Shown here in pieces: positions 16,754 through 26,067 of a DNA stretch of 64,000 bases (positions are counted from its first letter, which is position 1; every line of letters begins with the position of its first letter). Under the pieces are notes generated by a model. The model ran no database searches, was not told the origin of the DNA, and saw only the letters and a list, made by a program, of their open reading frames with translations. The translations under genes were made by a program, and so were the position numbers. The stretch lies in assembly GCA_003538135.1 (NCBI GenBank), contig DPOR01000006.1, positions 1 to 64,000 on the forward strand, written 5' to 3'. Origin of the DNA: Oscillospiraceae bacterium. GTDB lineage: Bacteria > Bacillota > Clostridia > Oscillospirales > Acutalibacteraceae.

Positions 16754-16874
16754 GGTTTTGTATCATTGAAATATCAGGCTCGGTCGTTTCAAGTCTTGTT
16801 TTTTAGCGCTAAACCCGATATTTTTCAACGCTTTTCGCAGTTTGAACAAACGGAATCGAAAGTCGTCAAATCTT

Positions 16875-16902
16875 CTGTGTAAAGTTATATAACTTTACAC
16901 AG
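16875..16902. repeat. 28-bp perfect palindrome between engB and lgt
   Basis: CTGTGTAAAGTTAT and its exact complement form a palindrome without a loop, 30 nt beyond the engB stop codon. It could be a transcript 3' end or processing signal, but it lacks a downstream T-run. Confidence 0.55.
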
Positions 16903-16931
16903 TTTGTCAGCTTTGGCAAGTCAAATTCCGC

Positions 16932-17513
16932 TTATTCGGCCGCAGCTGCGATTATTTTTCTGAGCGTATCCACGCCCTCGCCGGTCTGCGATGAGAACGG
17001 AACAGTCTCGTAATCCGGGAAGTCGGCAAGCTCGGTTTTGAACGCCTCAAGGCGCTGTGCGCGCTCGGTTTTGTTGAGCTTGTCTATCTTCGTCAGAGCG
17101 ATAACGGTTCTGTATCCACCGGACTTCAGGAAGTTCAGCATATCGTAGTCATCCTTGCTCGGCTTGTGGCGCGAGTCTATAAGCTGAACGACGAGCGTTA
17201 TATTGCGTTCGGAGCCGAAAAAGCCCTCCATGAGCTCCGCCCAACGCAGCTTCTCGCTCTTTGCCGCCTTGGCGTAGCCGTAGCCCGGGAGATCGACAAA
17301 ATTCACCTTGTCACCCTTAAAAAAGTTGACGGTGACAGTCTTTCCCGGTACAGAGCTGACGCGGGCAAGATTCTTGCGGTTAAAAAGCTTGTTGATAAGC
17401 GACGACTTGCCGACATTCGAGCGTCCCGAAAAAACTATTTCGGGCTCCGAGAATCTCTTGAGCTGAGAAGATGTGCCGTAAGAGCGGTCGAATTCAATGA
17501 TATCAAATCTCAT
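16932..17513 (-). CDS. engB: Ribosome biogenesis GTP-binding protein EngB (YsxC/YihA)
   Basis: 193 residues. Essential GTPase for 50S subunit assembly. P-loop GRSNVGKSS at 30-38, switch II DLPGYGYAKA from 74, TKID at 141-144 and a G5-like SSQTGEG near 174-180; the length is normal. Start ATG 17513 (MRFDIIEFDRSYG), with GTGAGG 5 nt upstream, 7 nt after the lon stop; a longer frame would extend into lon. The lon-engB pairing is the same as in Bacillus subtilis (lonA-ysxC). Confidence 0.96.
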   Translation of the reverse strand: MRFDIIEFDRSYGTSSQLKRFSEPEIVFSGRSNVGKSSLINKLFNRKNLARVSSVPGKTVTVNFFKGDKVNFVDLPGYGYAKAAKSEKLRWAELMEGFFGSERNITLVVQLIDSRHKPSKDDYDMLNFLKSGGYRTVIALTKIDKLNKTERAQRLEAFKTELADFPDYETVPFSSQTGEGVDTLRKIIAAAAE

Positions 17514-17520
17514 AAAAACC

Positions 17521-19968
17521 TCACTGAGTGACGCGGCTTCTGCGTCCGCCTGTTTTATCGTGCGCCGGGATGTCGGCGCGCTTGCTGTCCTTTTTGGCAT
17601 CGTGTTCTTCAACGACCTCGGCGGGTCTGTCCACGGGGATGAGCGCGATGCTCAGCACCTCGTCAACATTGCTGACGGGGATAAACTCAACATTCGCCTT
17701 CACCGCGTCATCGACCTCGTCCAAATCGGGCACGTTGGCCTTGGGGATAATGACGGTCTTTACGCCGCGTATGTAGGCCGCCATGGACTTCTCCTTGAGT
17801 CCGCCTATCGGCAGGACTCTGCCGCGCAGGGTGACTTCGCCGGTCATTGCAACATCACGTCTGACGGGCGTGTCGGTGAGCGCGGAGACGAGGGCCGTTG
17901 TCATAGTGACGCCCGCAGACGGGCCGTCCTTCGGAACCGCTCCCTCGGGGCAATGGATATGGATATCCTTATTTTTATAGAATTTGCTGTCTATTCCGAG
18001 CGCGTCGGCGCGGGAGCGGACATAGGACATCGCCGCATGGGCGCTCTCCTTCATAACGTCGCCCAGAGAGCCCGTGAGCTCGAGCTTGCCCGTGCCGTCG
18101 AGCACCGCAGCCTCAACCTCGAGCAGCTCACCGCCGACGGAGGTCCACGCAAGTCCGTTGACTACGCCTACCTCGTCGGAATCCCTGAGACGCTCCTCTT
18201 TAAACTTCGGGTTGCCGAGCAGAGCCAAAAGGTCGCTCTCCTTGACGCTTATCTTCTCCTCGCCCTCGGCTATGCGTTTGGCGGCCTTGCGGCAGACGGA
18301 GGCTATGAGCTGTTCGAGCCTTCTGACGCCCGCCTCGCGGGTGTAGCCGTCAATCATATTTCTTATTGCGCCGTCCGTAAAGCGGAGCTGACGTGCCGTG
18401 AGCCCGTGCTTCTTGAGCTGCTTGGGAACGAGATGCTTTTTGGCGATATGGAACTTCTCCTCCGCAGTGTAGCTGCCCAATTCAATGACCTCCATGCGGT
18501 CATAGAGCGGCGCGGGGATATCGGACGCGACATTCGCCGTGGTTATAAACAGCACCTTGCTCAGGTCATAGGGAATCTCAAGATAATTGTCCCTGAAAGC
18601 AAAGTTCTGTTCCGAATCGAGCACTTCGAGCAGCGCGGAGGACGGGTCGCCCTTGTAGTCGCTGCCGAGCTTGTCGACCTCATCGAGGAGGATCAGCGGA
18701 TTTGAGCTGCCCGCCTGCTGTATCGCGGCAATTATTCTGCCGGGCATAGAGCCTATGTAGGTCTTTCTGTGGCCGCGTATCTCCGCCTCGTCATGGACGC
18801 CGCCGAGGGATATGCGGGCATATTTTCTGCCCATGGCGCGGGCAACCGACTTTGCAACCGAGGTCTTGCCGACTCCGGGAGGGCCGACAAGGCAGATTAT
18901 CTGACCACCGACATCGGGAGCTAAAGAGCGCACGGCCATGAATTCGAGTATACGCTCCTTGACCTTTTTGAGCCCGTAGTGATCCGCCTCAAGTATCTTG
19001 TTGGCGCGGGCGAGGTCGAGGTTATCCTTTGTATATTTTCCCCAGGGCAGGTCGAGGCAGGTTTCGAGATAGTTCCTGCTCACCGCCGCCTCGGGCGACT
19101 GAACCGCATAGCGCTCGAGCCTGTCGCACTCGCGCAGAAGCTTCTCTTTCGAAGCGTCGTCAACGGGCAGAGCCGCAATTTTATCGCGGAACTCCTGAAT
19201 CTCCTCCTCGGGAGATACGCCGTTGTTGAGCTGCGATGAGATGACCTTCAGCTGCTCGCGCAGATAGTATTCGCGCTGGCTGTCGTCCATCTGCTTTTGA
19301 ACCATCTCCTGAATCTCGTCCTCATATTCGAGCAGACGGGACTCCTTGAGCAGGAGCACACAGAGCTTTTCAAGGCGCTTTATCGGGTCGAGCTCCTCTA
19401 AGACGGACTGCCTGTCCGGAAGCTCGAGGGCGATGTTGCCGGCGATGAAATCCGCCATATCGCCCGGATGGTCAAAGCCGAGCACGGAGAGAATAATATC
19501 CGGCGAGAGCTGGGGCGCACTCTGCGCATAGCCCTCGAAGATGCTCTTCGCGCTTCTTATGAGCGCCTGACCGTATTCGTTTTCTATATCATATTTGCGT
19601 ATCGCGCAGGCTCTTATCGCGCCGACAAGATGCGGCTCGGTCGAGACTATGCCGTTGAGACGCGCGCGGTACATACCCTTGACCGACACGCGCACTATCA
19701 TCTCGCCGTCAACCGGGAGCTTCGCAACGTGCGAAACGGTCGCAACAACGCCGAGCTTATAGAGGTCGTTGAAATCAGGGTCGTCTGTCATTATATCTTT
19801 TTGTGCGGTGAGAAAAATTCTCCTGTCGCCGTCAAGCGCCGCCTTCAGCGCCGCCATTGACTTTTCTCTGCCGACATCGAAATGTACCTGCATACCGGGG
19901 AACACTACGAGTCCGCGCAGTGCGACGGTCGGCATAAGCAGAGCCGCAGATTCAAATTTATCTTCCAT
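17521..19968 (-). CDS. lon: ATP-dependent protease La (Lon)
   Basis: 815 residues, typical LonA length. Order: N-terminal substrate-binding domain (MPTVALRGLVVFPGMQVHFDVGR), coiled linker, AAA+ module with Walker A GPPGVGKTSVAK and Walker B LLDEVDKL, then the Ser-Lys protease domain with catalytic Ser684 in DGPSAG and Lys725 in GGLKEK. Degrades misfolded and regulatory proteins in the cytosol. Has its own consensus promoter at 20046-20074. The last ~35 residues are polar and charged and carry no known motif. First gene of lon-engB. Confidence 0.97.
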   Translation of the reverse strand: MEDKFESAALLMPTVALRGLVVFPGMQVHFDVGREKSMAALKAALDGDRRIFLTAQKDIMTDDPDFNDLYKLGVVATVSHVAKLPVDGEMIVRVSVKGMYRARLNGIVSTEPHLVGAIRACAIRKYDIENEYGQALIRSAKSIFEGYAQSAPQLSPDIILSVLGFDHPGDMADFIAGNIALELPDRQSVLEELDPIKRLEKLCVLLLKESRLLEYEDEIQEMVQKQMDDSQREYYLREQLKVISSQLNNGVSPEEEIQEFRDKIAALPVDDASKEKLLRECDRLERYAVQSPEAAVSRNYLETCLDLPWGKYTKDNLDLARANKILEADHYGLKKVKERILEFMAVRSLAPDVGGQIICLVGPPGVGKTSVAKSVARAMGRKYARISLGGVHDEAEIRGHRKTYIGSMPGRIIAAIQQAGSSNPLILLDEVDKLGSDYKGDPSSALLEVLDSEQNFAFRDNYLEIPYDLSKVLFITTANVASDIPAPLYDRMEVIELGSYTAEEKFHIAKKHLVPKQLKKHGLTARQLRFTDGAIRNMIDGYTREAGVRRLEQLIASVCRKAAKRIAEGEEKISVKESDLLALLGNPKFKEERLRDSDEVGVVNGLAWTSVGGELLEVEAAVLDGTGKLELTGSLGDVMKESAHAAMSYVRSRADALGIDSKFYKNKDIHIHCPEGAVPKDGPSAGVTMTTALVSALTDTPVRRDVAMTGEVTLRGRVLPIGGLKEKSMAAYIRGVKTVIIPKANVPDLDEVDDAVKANVEFIPVSNVDEVLSIALIPVDRPAEVVEEHDAKKDSKRADIPAHDKTGGRRSRVTQ

Positions 19969-20045
19969 AATATATCTTCCTTTTTCGTTGATTGCCGCCT
20001 TAATGCGGCTTTCCCCCGTCTTTACAGTAAACCTGTTGTCGGTTT

Positions 20046-20074
20046 ATTATACTTCATCTTGCCCGCTCCGTCAA
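20046..20074 (-). promoter_or_regulatory. Sigma-A promoter of lon
   Basis: TTGACG (20074-20069), a 17-nt spacer and TATAAT (20051-20046) on the minus strand. The leader holds a small hairpin, GCCGC-ATTAA-GGCGGC type, at 19994-20011. Confidence 0.75.
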
Positions 20075-20125
20075 CCGACAGAGTCGAAAGGAATGTGTAA
20101 AATAAGGGACATCGGGCGGGTTTTT

Positions 20126-20168
20126 CCGATATAAAAACGTGACCGGAGCGGTGCGTGCCGTTCCGGTC
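20126..20168 (-). terminator. Terminator of the hrcA-grpE-dnaK-dnaJ operon
   Basis: On the minus strand GACCGGAACGG pairs with CCGCTCCGGTC (20168-20158 with 20151-20141), followed by ACGTTTTTAT. It lies 8 nt after the dnaJ stop. Confidence 0.75.
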
Positions 20169-20175
20169 CGAGAAT

Positions 20176-21336
20176 TTATTTCTTCTTTTTGCCAAAGAAT
20201 CCGCGCTTCTCATCAGGGGTGACATCGCTGTAGCCCATGGTATCCTTGAAGTTTTTGAGTGCCTCGCGCTGAGGCGCGGTCAGATCCTTCGGGACTTCGA
20301 CGATAATACGGATGTACTGATCGCCTCTGCCGTGCGAGTTGAGATACTGAACGCCCTTGCCCTTGAGGGACATGACGGTGCCGGGCTGAGTGCCGGCGGG
20401 CAGGTCAAACTTGACCTTGCCGTCAATGGTAGGCACCATGATGCTGTCGCCCAGAGCCGCCTGGACGAAGTTTACCTTGCAGTCGTACCAGATGTTATAG
20501 CCCTCGCGTTCAAAGAACGGATGCGGTCTGACAAATACGGACACATGGAGATCTCCGGAGGGACCTCCGTTCGAGCCCATGCTGCCCTCGCCGCGCACGG
20601 AAATAACCTGTCTGTCGTCTATGCCGGCAGGGATATTCACCTCAAGCTCGCGGCGCTTGGACACACGTCCGCCGCCGCGGCACTTCTGACACGGCTTCTC
20701 GACTATCTTGCCCTTGCCGCCGCACCTGGTACAGGTCTTAGTGGTTGAAATAACACCGAACGGTGTTCTCTGCTGAACATTCACCTGACCTCTGCCGCCG
20801 CAGTCGGGGCAGGTCTTGACGCTTGAGCCCGGCTGAGCACCCGAGCCGCCGCAGTCGGAGCAGGTCTCGATACGGTGTATCTCCACCTTGCGCTTGCAGC
20901 CTTTAGCCGCCTCTTCAAATGAAATCGTGACGCGCGCCTGAACATCGTCGCCGCGTCTGGGCGCGTTGGGGTCGGAGCGTCCGCCGCCGAAGCCGCCGAA
21001 GCCGCCGCCTCCTCCGAAGAAGCTGCCGAAAATATCGCCCAAATCGAAGTCAACGCCGCCGGAGCCCGTGCCCCAGCCGCCTGCGCCGCCGCCCGCGCCG
21101 AAGTTGGGATCGACGCCGGCATGGCCGAACTGGTCGTACCTGCCGCGCTTATCCTTATCGGAGAGCACCTCGTAGGCCTCGTTGACCTCCTTGAATTTCG
21201 CCTCGGCGTCAGCGTTGCCGGGGTTGAGATCGGGATGATACTGCTTCGCCTTCTGACGGTATGCTTTTTTTATCTCGTCCTCAGTGGCATTTTTGCTGAC
21301 CCCGAGCACCTCGTAAAAATCTCTTTTATCTGCCAA
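20176..21336 (-). CDS. dnaJ: Chaperone protein DnaJ (Hsp40)
   Basis: 386 residues. J domain with the DnaK-activating HPD in [10 protein letters not shown] near residue 35, a Gly/Phe-rich linker (about 75-115), and the zinc domain with four CxxCxGxG units ([32 protein letters not shown]). It delivers substrates to DnaK and stimulates its ATPase. The start codon is TTG at 21336, with AAAGGAG 9 nt upstream; no ATG fits. Last gene of the heat-shock operon, separated from dnaK by a 336-nt gap that contains a short palindromic repeat. Confidence 0.97.
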   Translation of the reverse strand: MADKRDFYEVLGVSKNATEDEIKKAYRQKAKQYHPDLNPGNADAEAKFKEVNEAYEVLSDKDKRGRYDQFGHAGVDPNFGAGGGAGGWGTGSGGVDFDLGDIFGSFFGGGGGFGGFGGGRSDPNAPRRGDDVQARVTISFEEAAKGCKRKVEIHRIETCSDCGGSGAQPGSSVKTCPDCGGRGQVNVQQRTPFGVISTTKTCTRCGGKGKIVEKPCQKCRGGGRVSKRRELEVNIPAGIDDRQVISVRGEGSMGSNGGPSGDLHVSVFVRPHPFFEREGYNIWYDCKVNFVQAALGDSIMVPTIDGKVKFDLPAGTQPGTVMSLKGKGVQYLNSHGRGDQYIRIIVEVPKDLTAPQREALKNFKDTMGYSDVTPDEKRGFFGKKKK

Positions 21337-21351
21337 GGGAAATTACTCCTT

Positions 21352-21672
21352 TATACTTACAATGTACTGTTGAGGGACTGCAACGCAATCCCTCAGCCAA
21401 ATATACTTTTTGCAACAAATTGCAACAAAAATTGCTTCGTGGCACCGTAATTCTGCCCCTAACCTGTGTGTCACAACACTTACCGTATTGTGCCGCTTAC
21501 GCGGCATCGGGTCGTCGAGTCGCCGACCCCTACAAGCGTGCACCGCCTGAACTGCGAGAAATTGTGCAGAGCAAGGCGTGGGGTTCTGCGGGCAAAGGAG
21601 CACACTTTGTGTACGTGACCAAGTTCTCAGGTTCTCACAACGCCGTATCGCGCGGAATTACGCATTGCCGGC
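21352..21672. other. dnaK-dnaJ intergenic region with palindromic repeat copy 3
   Basis: No gene supported. The palindrome GGGTCG-TCGAGTCGC-CGACCC followed by CTACAAG lies at 21509-21535 (third copy of the repeat at 7807 and 11130). The surrounding ~150 bp looks like inserted intergenic sequence rather than operon DNA. No promoter for dnaJ is evident, and no T-run follows the hairpin. Confidence 0.5.
21509..21535. repeat. Short palindromic repeat, copy 3 of 3
   Basis: Identical core and arms to copy 2 at 11130-11156; inserted inside the heat-shock operon between dnaK and dnaJ. Confidence 0.6.
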
Positions 21673-23511
21673 TTAGTCGTTGTCTTCGGGGACGTCGGTA
21701 TAATTCGCCTCAGTGTATCCCGCATCGCTGCCGGGCTGAGCGCCGTCGGCACCCTGCTGAGCCTGAGCCTGCTCTGCGGCAGCCTTGTAGACCTTCTCGG
21801 AAATCTCGTAGAACTTAGAGGTGAGCTCCTCCTGACGGGACTTGATGAGGTTGATATCCTCGCCCTTGAGGGCTTCCTTGAGGGCATCGATCTTGTCGTT
21901 GATGTCCTTCTTGTCGTCCTCGGAGAACTTGTCGCCGTCCTCGCTGACGAGCTTCTCGCACTGATAGACCATCTGATCTGCGCCGTTTCTGATATCAACT
22001 TCCTCGCGGCGCTGCTTATCCTCCTCGGCGAACTTCTCGGCCTCGTCAACAGCCTTCTGGATATCCTCCTTGGACATATTGGACGAGGAGGTGATGGAGA
22101 TCGACTGCTCCTTGCCGGTGCCCAGATCCTTAGCGGAGACATGGACTATGCCGTTTGCGTCGATATCGAAGGTGACTTCGATCTGCGGAACACCTCTGCG
22201 TGCGGGCATGATGCCGTCGAGGTGGAACACGCCGAGGGTCTTGTTATCCTTAGCGAAATCTCTCTCGCCCTGAAGAACGTGGACTTCAACGGAGGGCTGA
22301 TTGTCAACCGCGGTGGAGAAAATCTGACTCTTCTTGACGGGGATGGTGGTGTTTCTGTCGATAATCTTGGTGTTTATGCCGCCCATAGTCTCGATACCGA
22401 GTGACAGCGGGGTAACATCGAGAAGAAGCAGTCCCTTGACATCGCCTGCAAGGACGCCGCCCTGGATAGCCGCGCCGATAGCGACGCACTCGTCGGGGTT
22501 GATGCCCTTGAAGGGCTCGATGCCTGTATATTTCTTAACGGCTTCCTGAACTGCAGGGATACGGGACGAGCCGCCGACCATAAGGATCTTGTGAAGCTCG
22601 GAAGTCTTGAGGCCGGAGTCCGAGATAGCCTGGCGAACGGGGCCCATTGTCGCTTCGACGAGGTCTGCGGTGAGCTCGTTGAACTTAGCTCTGGTGAGGG
22701 TCATCTCAAGGTTGAGCGGAGTGCCGTCGGATTTCATTCCGATGAAGGGCAGGTTGATGGTGGAGGTGGTGACGTTGGAAAGCTCAATCTTCGCCTTCTC
22801 GGCAGCCTCCTTCAGTCTCTGCATGGCCATCTTATCGCCGCGCAGGTCAACGCCCTCGCTCTTCTTGAACTCGTCGGCTATCCAATCGATAACTCTCTGG
22901 TCAAAATCGTCGCCGCCGAGGCGGTTGTTACCGGCAGTTGCAAGAACCTCCTGAACGCCGTCGCCCATCTCGATGATGGAAACATCGAAGGTGCCGCCGC
23001 CGAGGTCATAAACCATGACCTTCTGATCATTCTCTTTGTCTATGCCGTAAGCAAGAGCAGCCGCCGTGGGTTCATTGATTATTCTCTTGACCTCAAGGCC
23101 CGCTATCTTGCCCGCGTCCTTAGTCGCCTGACGCTGGGAGTCGGTGAAGTAAGCGGGAACGGTGATAACAGCCTCCGTGACCTTCTCGCCGAGATAGGCC
23201 TCTGCGTCGGTCTTGAGCTTCTGAAGAATCATCGCGGAAATTTCCTGAGGGGTGTACTTTTTGTCGTCAATCTTAACTTTGTAATCGGAACCCATCTGTC
23301 TCTTGATGGAGGAGACGGTTCTGTCGGGATTTGTGATAGCCTGACGCTTTGCGACCTGGCCGACAAGTCTCTCGCCGGTCTTGCCGAATGCGACGACGGA
23401 AGGCGTTGTTCTTGCGCCCTCGGCGTTGGGGATAACGACGGGCTCGCCGCCCTCGATAACCGCTACACATGAATTTGTTGTACCTAAGTCAATACCTATA
23501 ACCTTTGACAT
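21673..23511 (-). CDS. dnaK: Chaperone protein DnaK (Hsp70)
   Basis: 612 residues. N-terminal ATPase domain starts [15 protein letters not shown] and contains the phosphate loops [17 protein letters not shown] and [11 protein letters not shown]; the Gram-positive form, lacking an insert near the N-terminus, fits its length. The substrate-binding domain contains [11 protein letters not shown] and [10 protein letters not shown]; the C-terminal lid ends in a Gln/Ala/Gly-rich, acidic tail. Works with DnaJ and GrpE in protein folding. Third gene of hrcA-grpE-dnaK-dnaJ, under CIRCE/HrcA control. Confidence 0.98.
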   Translation of the reverse strand: MSKVIGIDLGTTNSCVAVIEGGEPVVIPNAEGARTTPSVVAFGKTGERLVGQVAKRQAITNPDRTVSSIKRQMGSDYKVKIDDKKYTPQEISAMILQKLKTDAEAYLGEKVTEAVITVPAYFTDSQRQATKDAGKIAGLEVKRIINEPTAAALAYGIDKENDQKVMVYDLGGGTFDVSIIEMGDGVQEVLATAGNNRLGGDDFDQRVIDWIADEFKKSEGVDLRGDKMAMQRLKEAAEKAKIELSNVTTSTINLPFIGMKSDGTPLNLEMTLTRAKFNELTADLVEATMGPVRQAISDSGLKTSELHKILMVGGSSRIPAVQEAVKKYTGIEPFKGINPDECVAIGAAIQGGVLAGDVKGLLLLDVTPLSLGIETMGGINTKIIDRNTTIPVKKSQIFSTAVDNQPSVEVHVLQGERDFAKDNKTLGVFHLDGIMPARRGVPQIEVTFDIDANGIVHVSAKDLGTGKEQSISITSSSNMSKEDIQKAVDEAEKFAEEDKQRREEVDIRNGADQMVYQCEKLVSEDGDKFSEDDKKDINDKIDALKEALKGEDINLIKSRQEELTSKFYEISEKVYKAAAEQAQAQQGADGAQPGSDAGYTEANYTDVPEDND

Positions 23512-23571
23512 AATAAATTACCTCCGAAGTAATGAATAGTTTAATTTATATTCCAAAAATGCCTTGCGGCA

Positions 23572-24156
23572 TCAGTTGGCAACCTGAACGACTGCGGGTC
23601 TTATGACCGTGTCGCCGAGCTTATAGCCCTTTGTGAAAACCTTGACGATAACATTCTCGCCGACGTTCTCGTCCTCGGTGTGCATAACAGCCGAGTGGAT
23701 ATTCGGGTCGAACGCATCGCCCTCTGCGCCGAACGCCTCGATATTGAGTGTTTTCAGGATATCGATGAACTGCCTGTATATCTGCTCGACTCCCTGACGG
23801 TAGCTGTCGGCGTCGGCCTCGGCGTTCAAAGCGGCGCGTTCAAAATTATCTATGACCGGGAGAAGCTTCTCGACGACGTCCGTTTTCGAGCGAACCTTTA
23901 TGTCGTCCTTCTCGCGCAGCGAACGCTTGCGGAAGTTATCATATTCCGCAGCGAGGCGCAGGAAGTTGTCGGCACTCTCCTTGACTGACTGCTGAGCTTT
24001 TTCGAGCTCCTTTTCGAGCTCGGCTATGCGGTCGGCCTGTGCGTTTTTCTTCGAGGACTTCGAGGCTTTCTTTTCAGCCTTCTTCGTATCCTCCGCCGGA
24101 GCGGTTTCGGCTTTGTTCTCCTCCGCCTGCTCGGGCTTTTTCGTGCTCTCGCTCAT
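23572..24156 (-). CDS. grpE: Nucleotide exchange factor GrpE
   Basis: 194 residues from ATG 24156 (MSESTKKPEQ), with AAAGGA about 11 nt upstream; the start lies 19 nt after the hrcA stop. Residues 1-50 are charged and probably disordered (Lys/Glu/Ala), followed by a long coiled coil (ELEKELEKAQQSVKESADNF) containing the conserved AAEYDNFRKRS motif, and a beta domain with the GEGD-like AEGDAFDPNIHSAVM and GYKLGDTVIRPA motifs. It releases ADP from DnaK. Confidence 0.96.
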   Translation of the reverse strand: MSESTKKPEQAEENKAETAPAEDTKKAEKKASKSSKKNAQADRIAELEKELEKAQQSVKESADNFLRLAAEYDNFRKRSLREKDDIKVRSKTDVVEKLLPVIDNFERAALNAEADADSYRQGVEQIYRQFIDILKTLNIEAFGAEGDAFDPNIHSAVMHTEDENVGENVIVKVFTKGYKLGDTVIRPAVVQVAN

Positions 24157-24175
24157 TGGTGTTACATTCCTTTCG

Positions 24176-25201
24176 TTACTCTTCAAGTGCCTTTTCCATT
24201 GTTTTGCTTATGCACTGAGAAATATATTTAAGACCGGGAACCAGTCTGCGGTAGTCCATTCTTGTCGGCCCGATAATGCCTATAGAACCGGCGCTGTCCT
24301 CGCCGACGGTATATCTCGCAAGGATGACGCTCGAATTGTCGAGCTGAACGAAACCGTTCTCTCTGCCTATCCTTATTTCGAGTTCGCCCTTCATGCTGTC
24401 TGCAAGGGTTCTCAGCGGAGCTCCGCGGCTCAAAAACTCGAGCAGCTCGTATGCTCTGCCTGCATACTCTCTGTGGTGCAGCAGATTCGACTGACCGGAG
24501 AGAAAGACGTGCGGCTGAGCGGCGTTCTGCGAAAGCTCGGCGACTGCCGAGAGCATCGGGAACATCGCAAGCGACTCCATTCCGAGCCGCGCCGCTATCG
24601 ATTGGAGATAAGCGGGAGTGAGCGCGCTGACGGGCACTCCTATGAGCATGGCCTGCGCGACATTGTAGAAGGTCTCGCAGACCGTTGTGTCTATCGGGGA
24701 ATCGAGCCTGAAGAGCTTGCTTCTTAAAATTCCGTTGCTCGCCAAGAGCACTATCATCGCGGTGTGCGGCGATATGGGAACAAGCTCGACGCGCTTTATC
24801 TTCGTGTTCTCGCCCGAGGGGGTCGTCATGACGGCGGCGCACTCGGTGAGATAGGCAAGCGCCTCGCCCGCGTGCCTCAAAAGGCTTTCGGGGTCGCCGT
24901 TTGCATTTCCGATACCCGCGTCTATGAGCCTGCGCGATTCGTCGCTGAGCTCGCTCTCGGGGACGAGGTTATCGACATAGTAGCGGTAGCCCTCGCCTGT
25001 GGGGACGCGACCCGCCGAGGTGTGCGGCTGATCGAGCAGCCCGAGATAGCCGAGATCCGCCATCTCGTTTCGCACGGTGGCGGAGGAAACGGACATATCG
25101 AGAGAATCGAGCAGAGTCTTTGAGCCGACGGGCTCGCCGGTCTTTATATACTGCTCGACAACTGCTGCAAGAATTTTCTCTTTTCTCTCGCTCAGTTCCA
25201 T
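24176..25201 (-). CDS. hrcA: Heat-inducible transcription repressor HrcA
   Basis: 341 residues. N-terminal winged helix includes YIKTGEPVGSKTLLDSLDMSVSSATVRNEMADL-type sequence and the HTSAGRVPTGEGYRYYVD wing; the C-terminal part ends in GPTRMDYRRLVPGLKYIS. HrcA binds the CIRCE palindrome and represses class I heat-shock genes, with GroEL as known co-factor in the family. First gene of the operon, so it represses itself together with grpE-dnaK-dnaJ. Start ATG 25201; CIRCE lies 26 nt upstream. Confidence 0.97.
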   Translation of the reverse strand: MELSERKEKILAAVVEQYIKTGEPVGSKTLLDSLDMSVSSATVRNEMADLGYLGLLDQPHTSAGRVPTGEGYRYYVDNLVPESELSDESRRLIDAGIGNANGDPESLLRHAGEALAYLTECAAVMTTPSGENTKIKRVELVPISPHTAMIVLLASNGILRSKLFRLDSPIDTTVCETFYNVAQAMLIGVPVSALTPAYLQSIAARLGMESLAMFPMLSAVAELSQNAAQPHVFLSGQSNLLHHREYAGRAYELLEFLSRGAPLRTLADSMKGELEIRIGRENGFVQLDNSSVILARYTVGEDSAGSIGIIGPTRMDYRRLVPGLKYISQCISKTMEKALEE

Positions 25202-25226
25202 CTGTCTCTGCCTTTCGTTTTGTTCA

Positions 25227-25253
25227 TTAGCACTCTCAATGTCCGAGTGCTAA
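25227..25253. promoter_or_regulatory. CIRCE operator
   Basis: Perfect consensus TTAGCACTC-N9-GAGTGCTAA at 25227-25235 and 25245-25253, immediately downstream of the hrcA -10 box, the standard HrcA binding site. Confidence 0.98.
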
Positions 25254-25265
25254 CTTACAATTCAT

Positions 25266-25294
25266 ACTATACAACTCCTTGCAGATTTTGTCAA
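25266..25294 (-). promoter_or_regulatory. Sigma-A promoter of hrcA-grpE-dnaK-dnaJ
   Basis: TTGACA (25294-25289), a 17-nt spacer and TATAGT (25271-25266) on the minus strand. The start site would fall next to CIRCE. Confidence 0.85.
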
Positions 25295-25327
25295 CAATTT
25301 ATTTGTAAACACTTTGTGAACTCCGCA

Positions 25328-25355
25328 TTGACATAGAAAAAATCTACGATATAAT
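25328..25355 (+). promoter_or_regulatory. Sigma-A promoter of the HAD phosphatase-GHKL kinase pair
   Basis: TTGACA (25328-25333), a 16-nt spacer and TATAAT (25350-25355), 41 nt before the start codon; divergent from the hrcA promoter. Confidence 0.8.
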
Positions 25356-25396
25356 AAGTATATGCACGAAAAAAGCAAAATCCGAGGAGCATACGC

Positions 25397-26044
25397 ATGA
25401 AATACAATTATATTATATTCGACCTCGACGGCACTCTGTTGAACACGCTCGACGACCTGCGGGACAGCACTAACTACGCCCTGCGCCGCTTCGGCTTTCC
25501 CGAGCGCACGACGGACGAGGTCAGACGCTTTGTCGGCAACGGCGTTGCAAGGCTCATACACTTAGCCGTTCCCGAGGGCACGGACGAAAAAACGGAGGCC
25601 GACTGCCTTGCGGTGTTCAAGGCGCACTACAAAGATAATATGACCAACAAAACAGCCCCTTACCCGGGGATAATCGAGCTGCTCAAAAAGCTGCGCGAGC
25701 GCGGGGTCAAAATCGCCGTTGTGTCGAACAAGTTCGAGCCGGCGGTAATCGGGCTGTGCGAGGATTATTTCAAAAGCTTAATTGACGCCGCAGTCGGTCA
25801 GACGGAGGACAGGCAGAAAAAGCCCGCTCCCGACGGCGTTTTATACGCGATGAAGCTGCTCGGCGCGAACCCTGCCGAGACAGTCTATTCCGGCGATTCC
25901 GAGGTCGATGTTGTGACGGCGAGAAACTCAGGATTGCCGTGCATAGGCGTGTCGTGGGGGTTCCGCGACAGAAAGGTGCTCGTTGACGGCGGCGCTTCTT
26001 ATATCGCCGACAGTGCGGAAGATATATTGAGTATTATGGAATAA
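25397..26044 (+). CDS. HAD-family hydrolase, phosphoglycolate phosphatase-like
   Basis: 215 residues. Motif I FDLDGTLLNT (nucleophile Asp near residue 10, acid Asp two later), a helical cap, motif II VVSNK near 115, conserved Lys in the KPAPDGVLYAM stretch and motif III GDSEVDVVTARNSG. This set is typical of Gph/PgmB-like HAD phosphatases; the exact substrate cannot be told from sequence. Strong ribosome site GAGGAG before ATG 25397. The GHKL kinase gene follows after 23 nt, so the two are likely co-transcribed, though a functional link is unproven. Confidence 0.9.
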   Translation: MKYNYIIFDLDGTLLNTLDDLRDSTNYALRRFGFPERTTDEVRRFVGNGVARLIHLAVPEGTDEKTEADCLAVFKAHYKDNMTNKTAPYPGIIELLKKLRERGVKIAVVSNKFEPAVIGLCEDYFKSLIDAAVGQTEDRQKKPAPDGVLYAMKLLGANPAETVYSGDSEVDVVTARNSGLPCIGVSWGFRDRKVLVDGGASYIADSAEDILSIME

Positions 26045-26067
26045 CGGCTTTTGTGGGAGGGGAAACA

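Noticed and set aside
22591..23472. 293-codon plus-strand ORF opposite dnaK
   Set aside because: Antisense shadow of dnaK, a known artefact of its codon use; no ribosome site.
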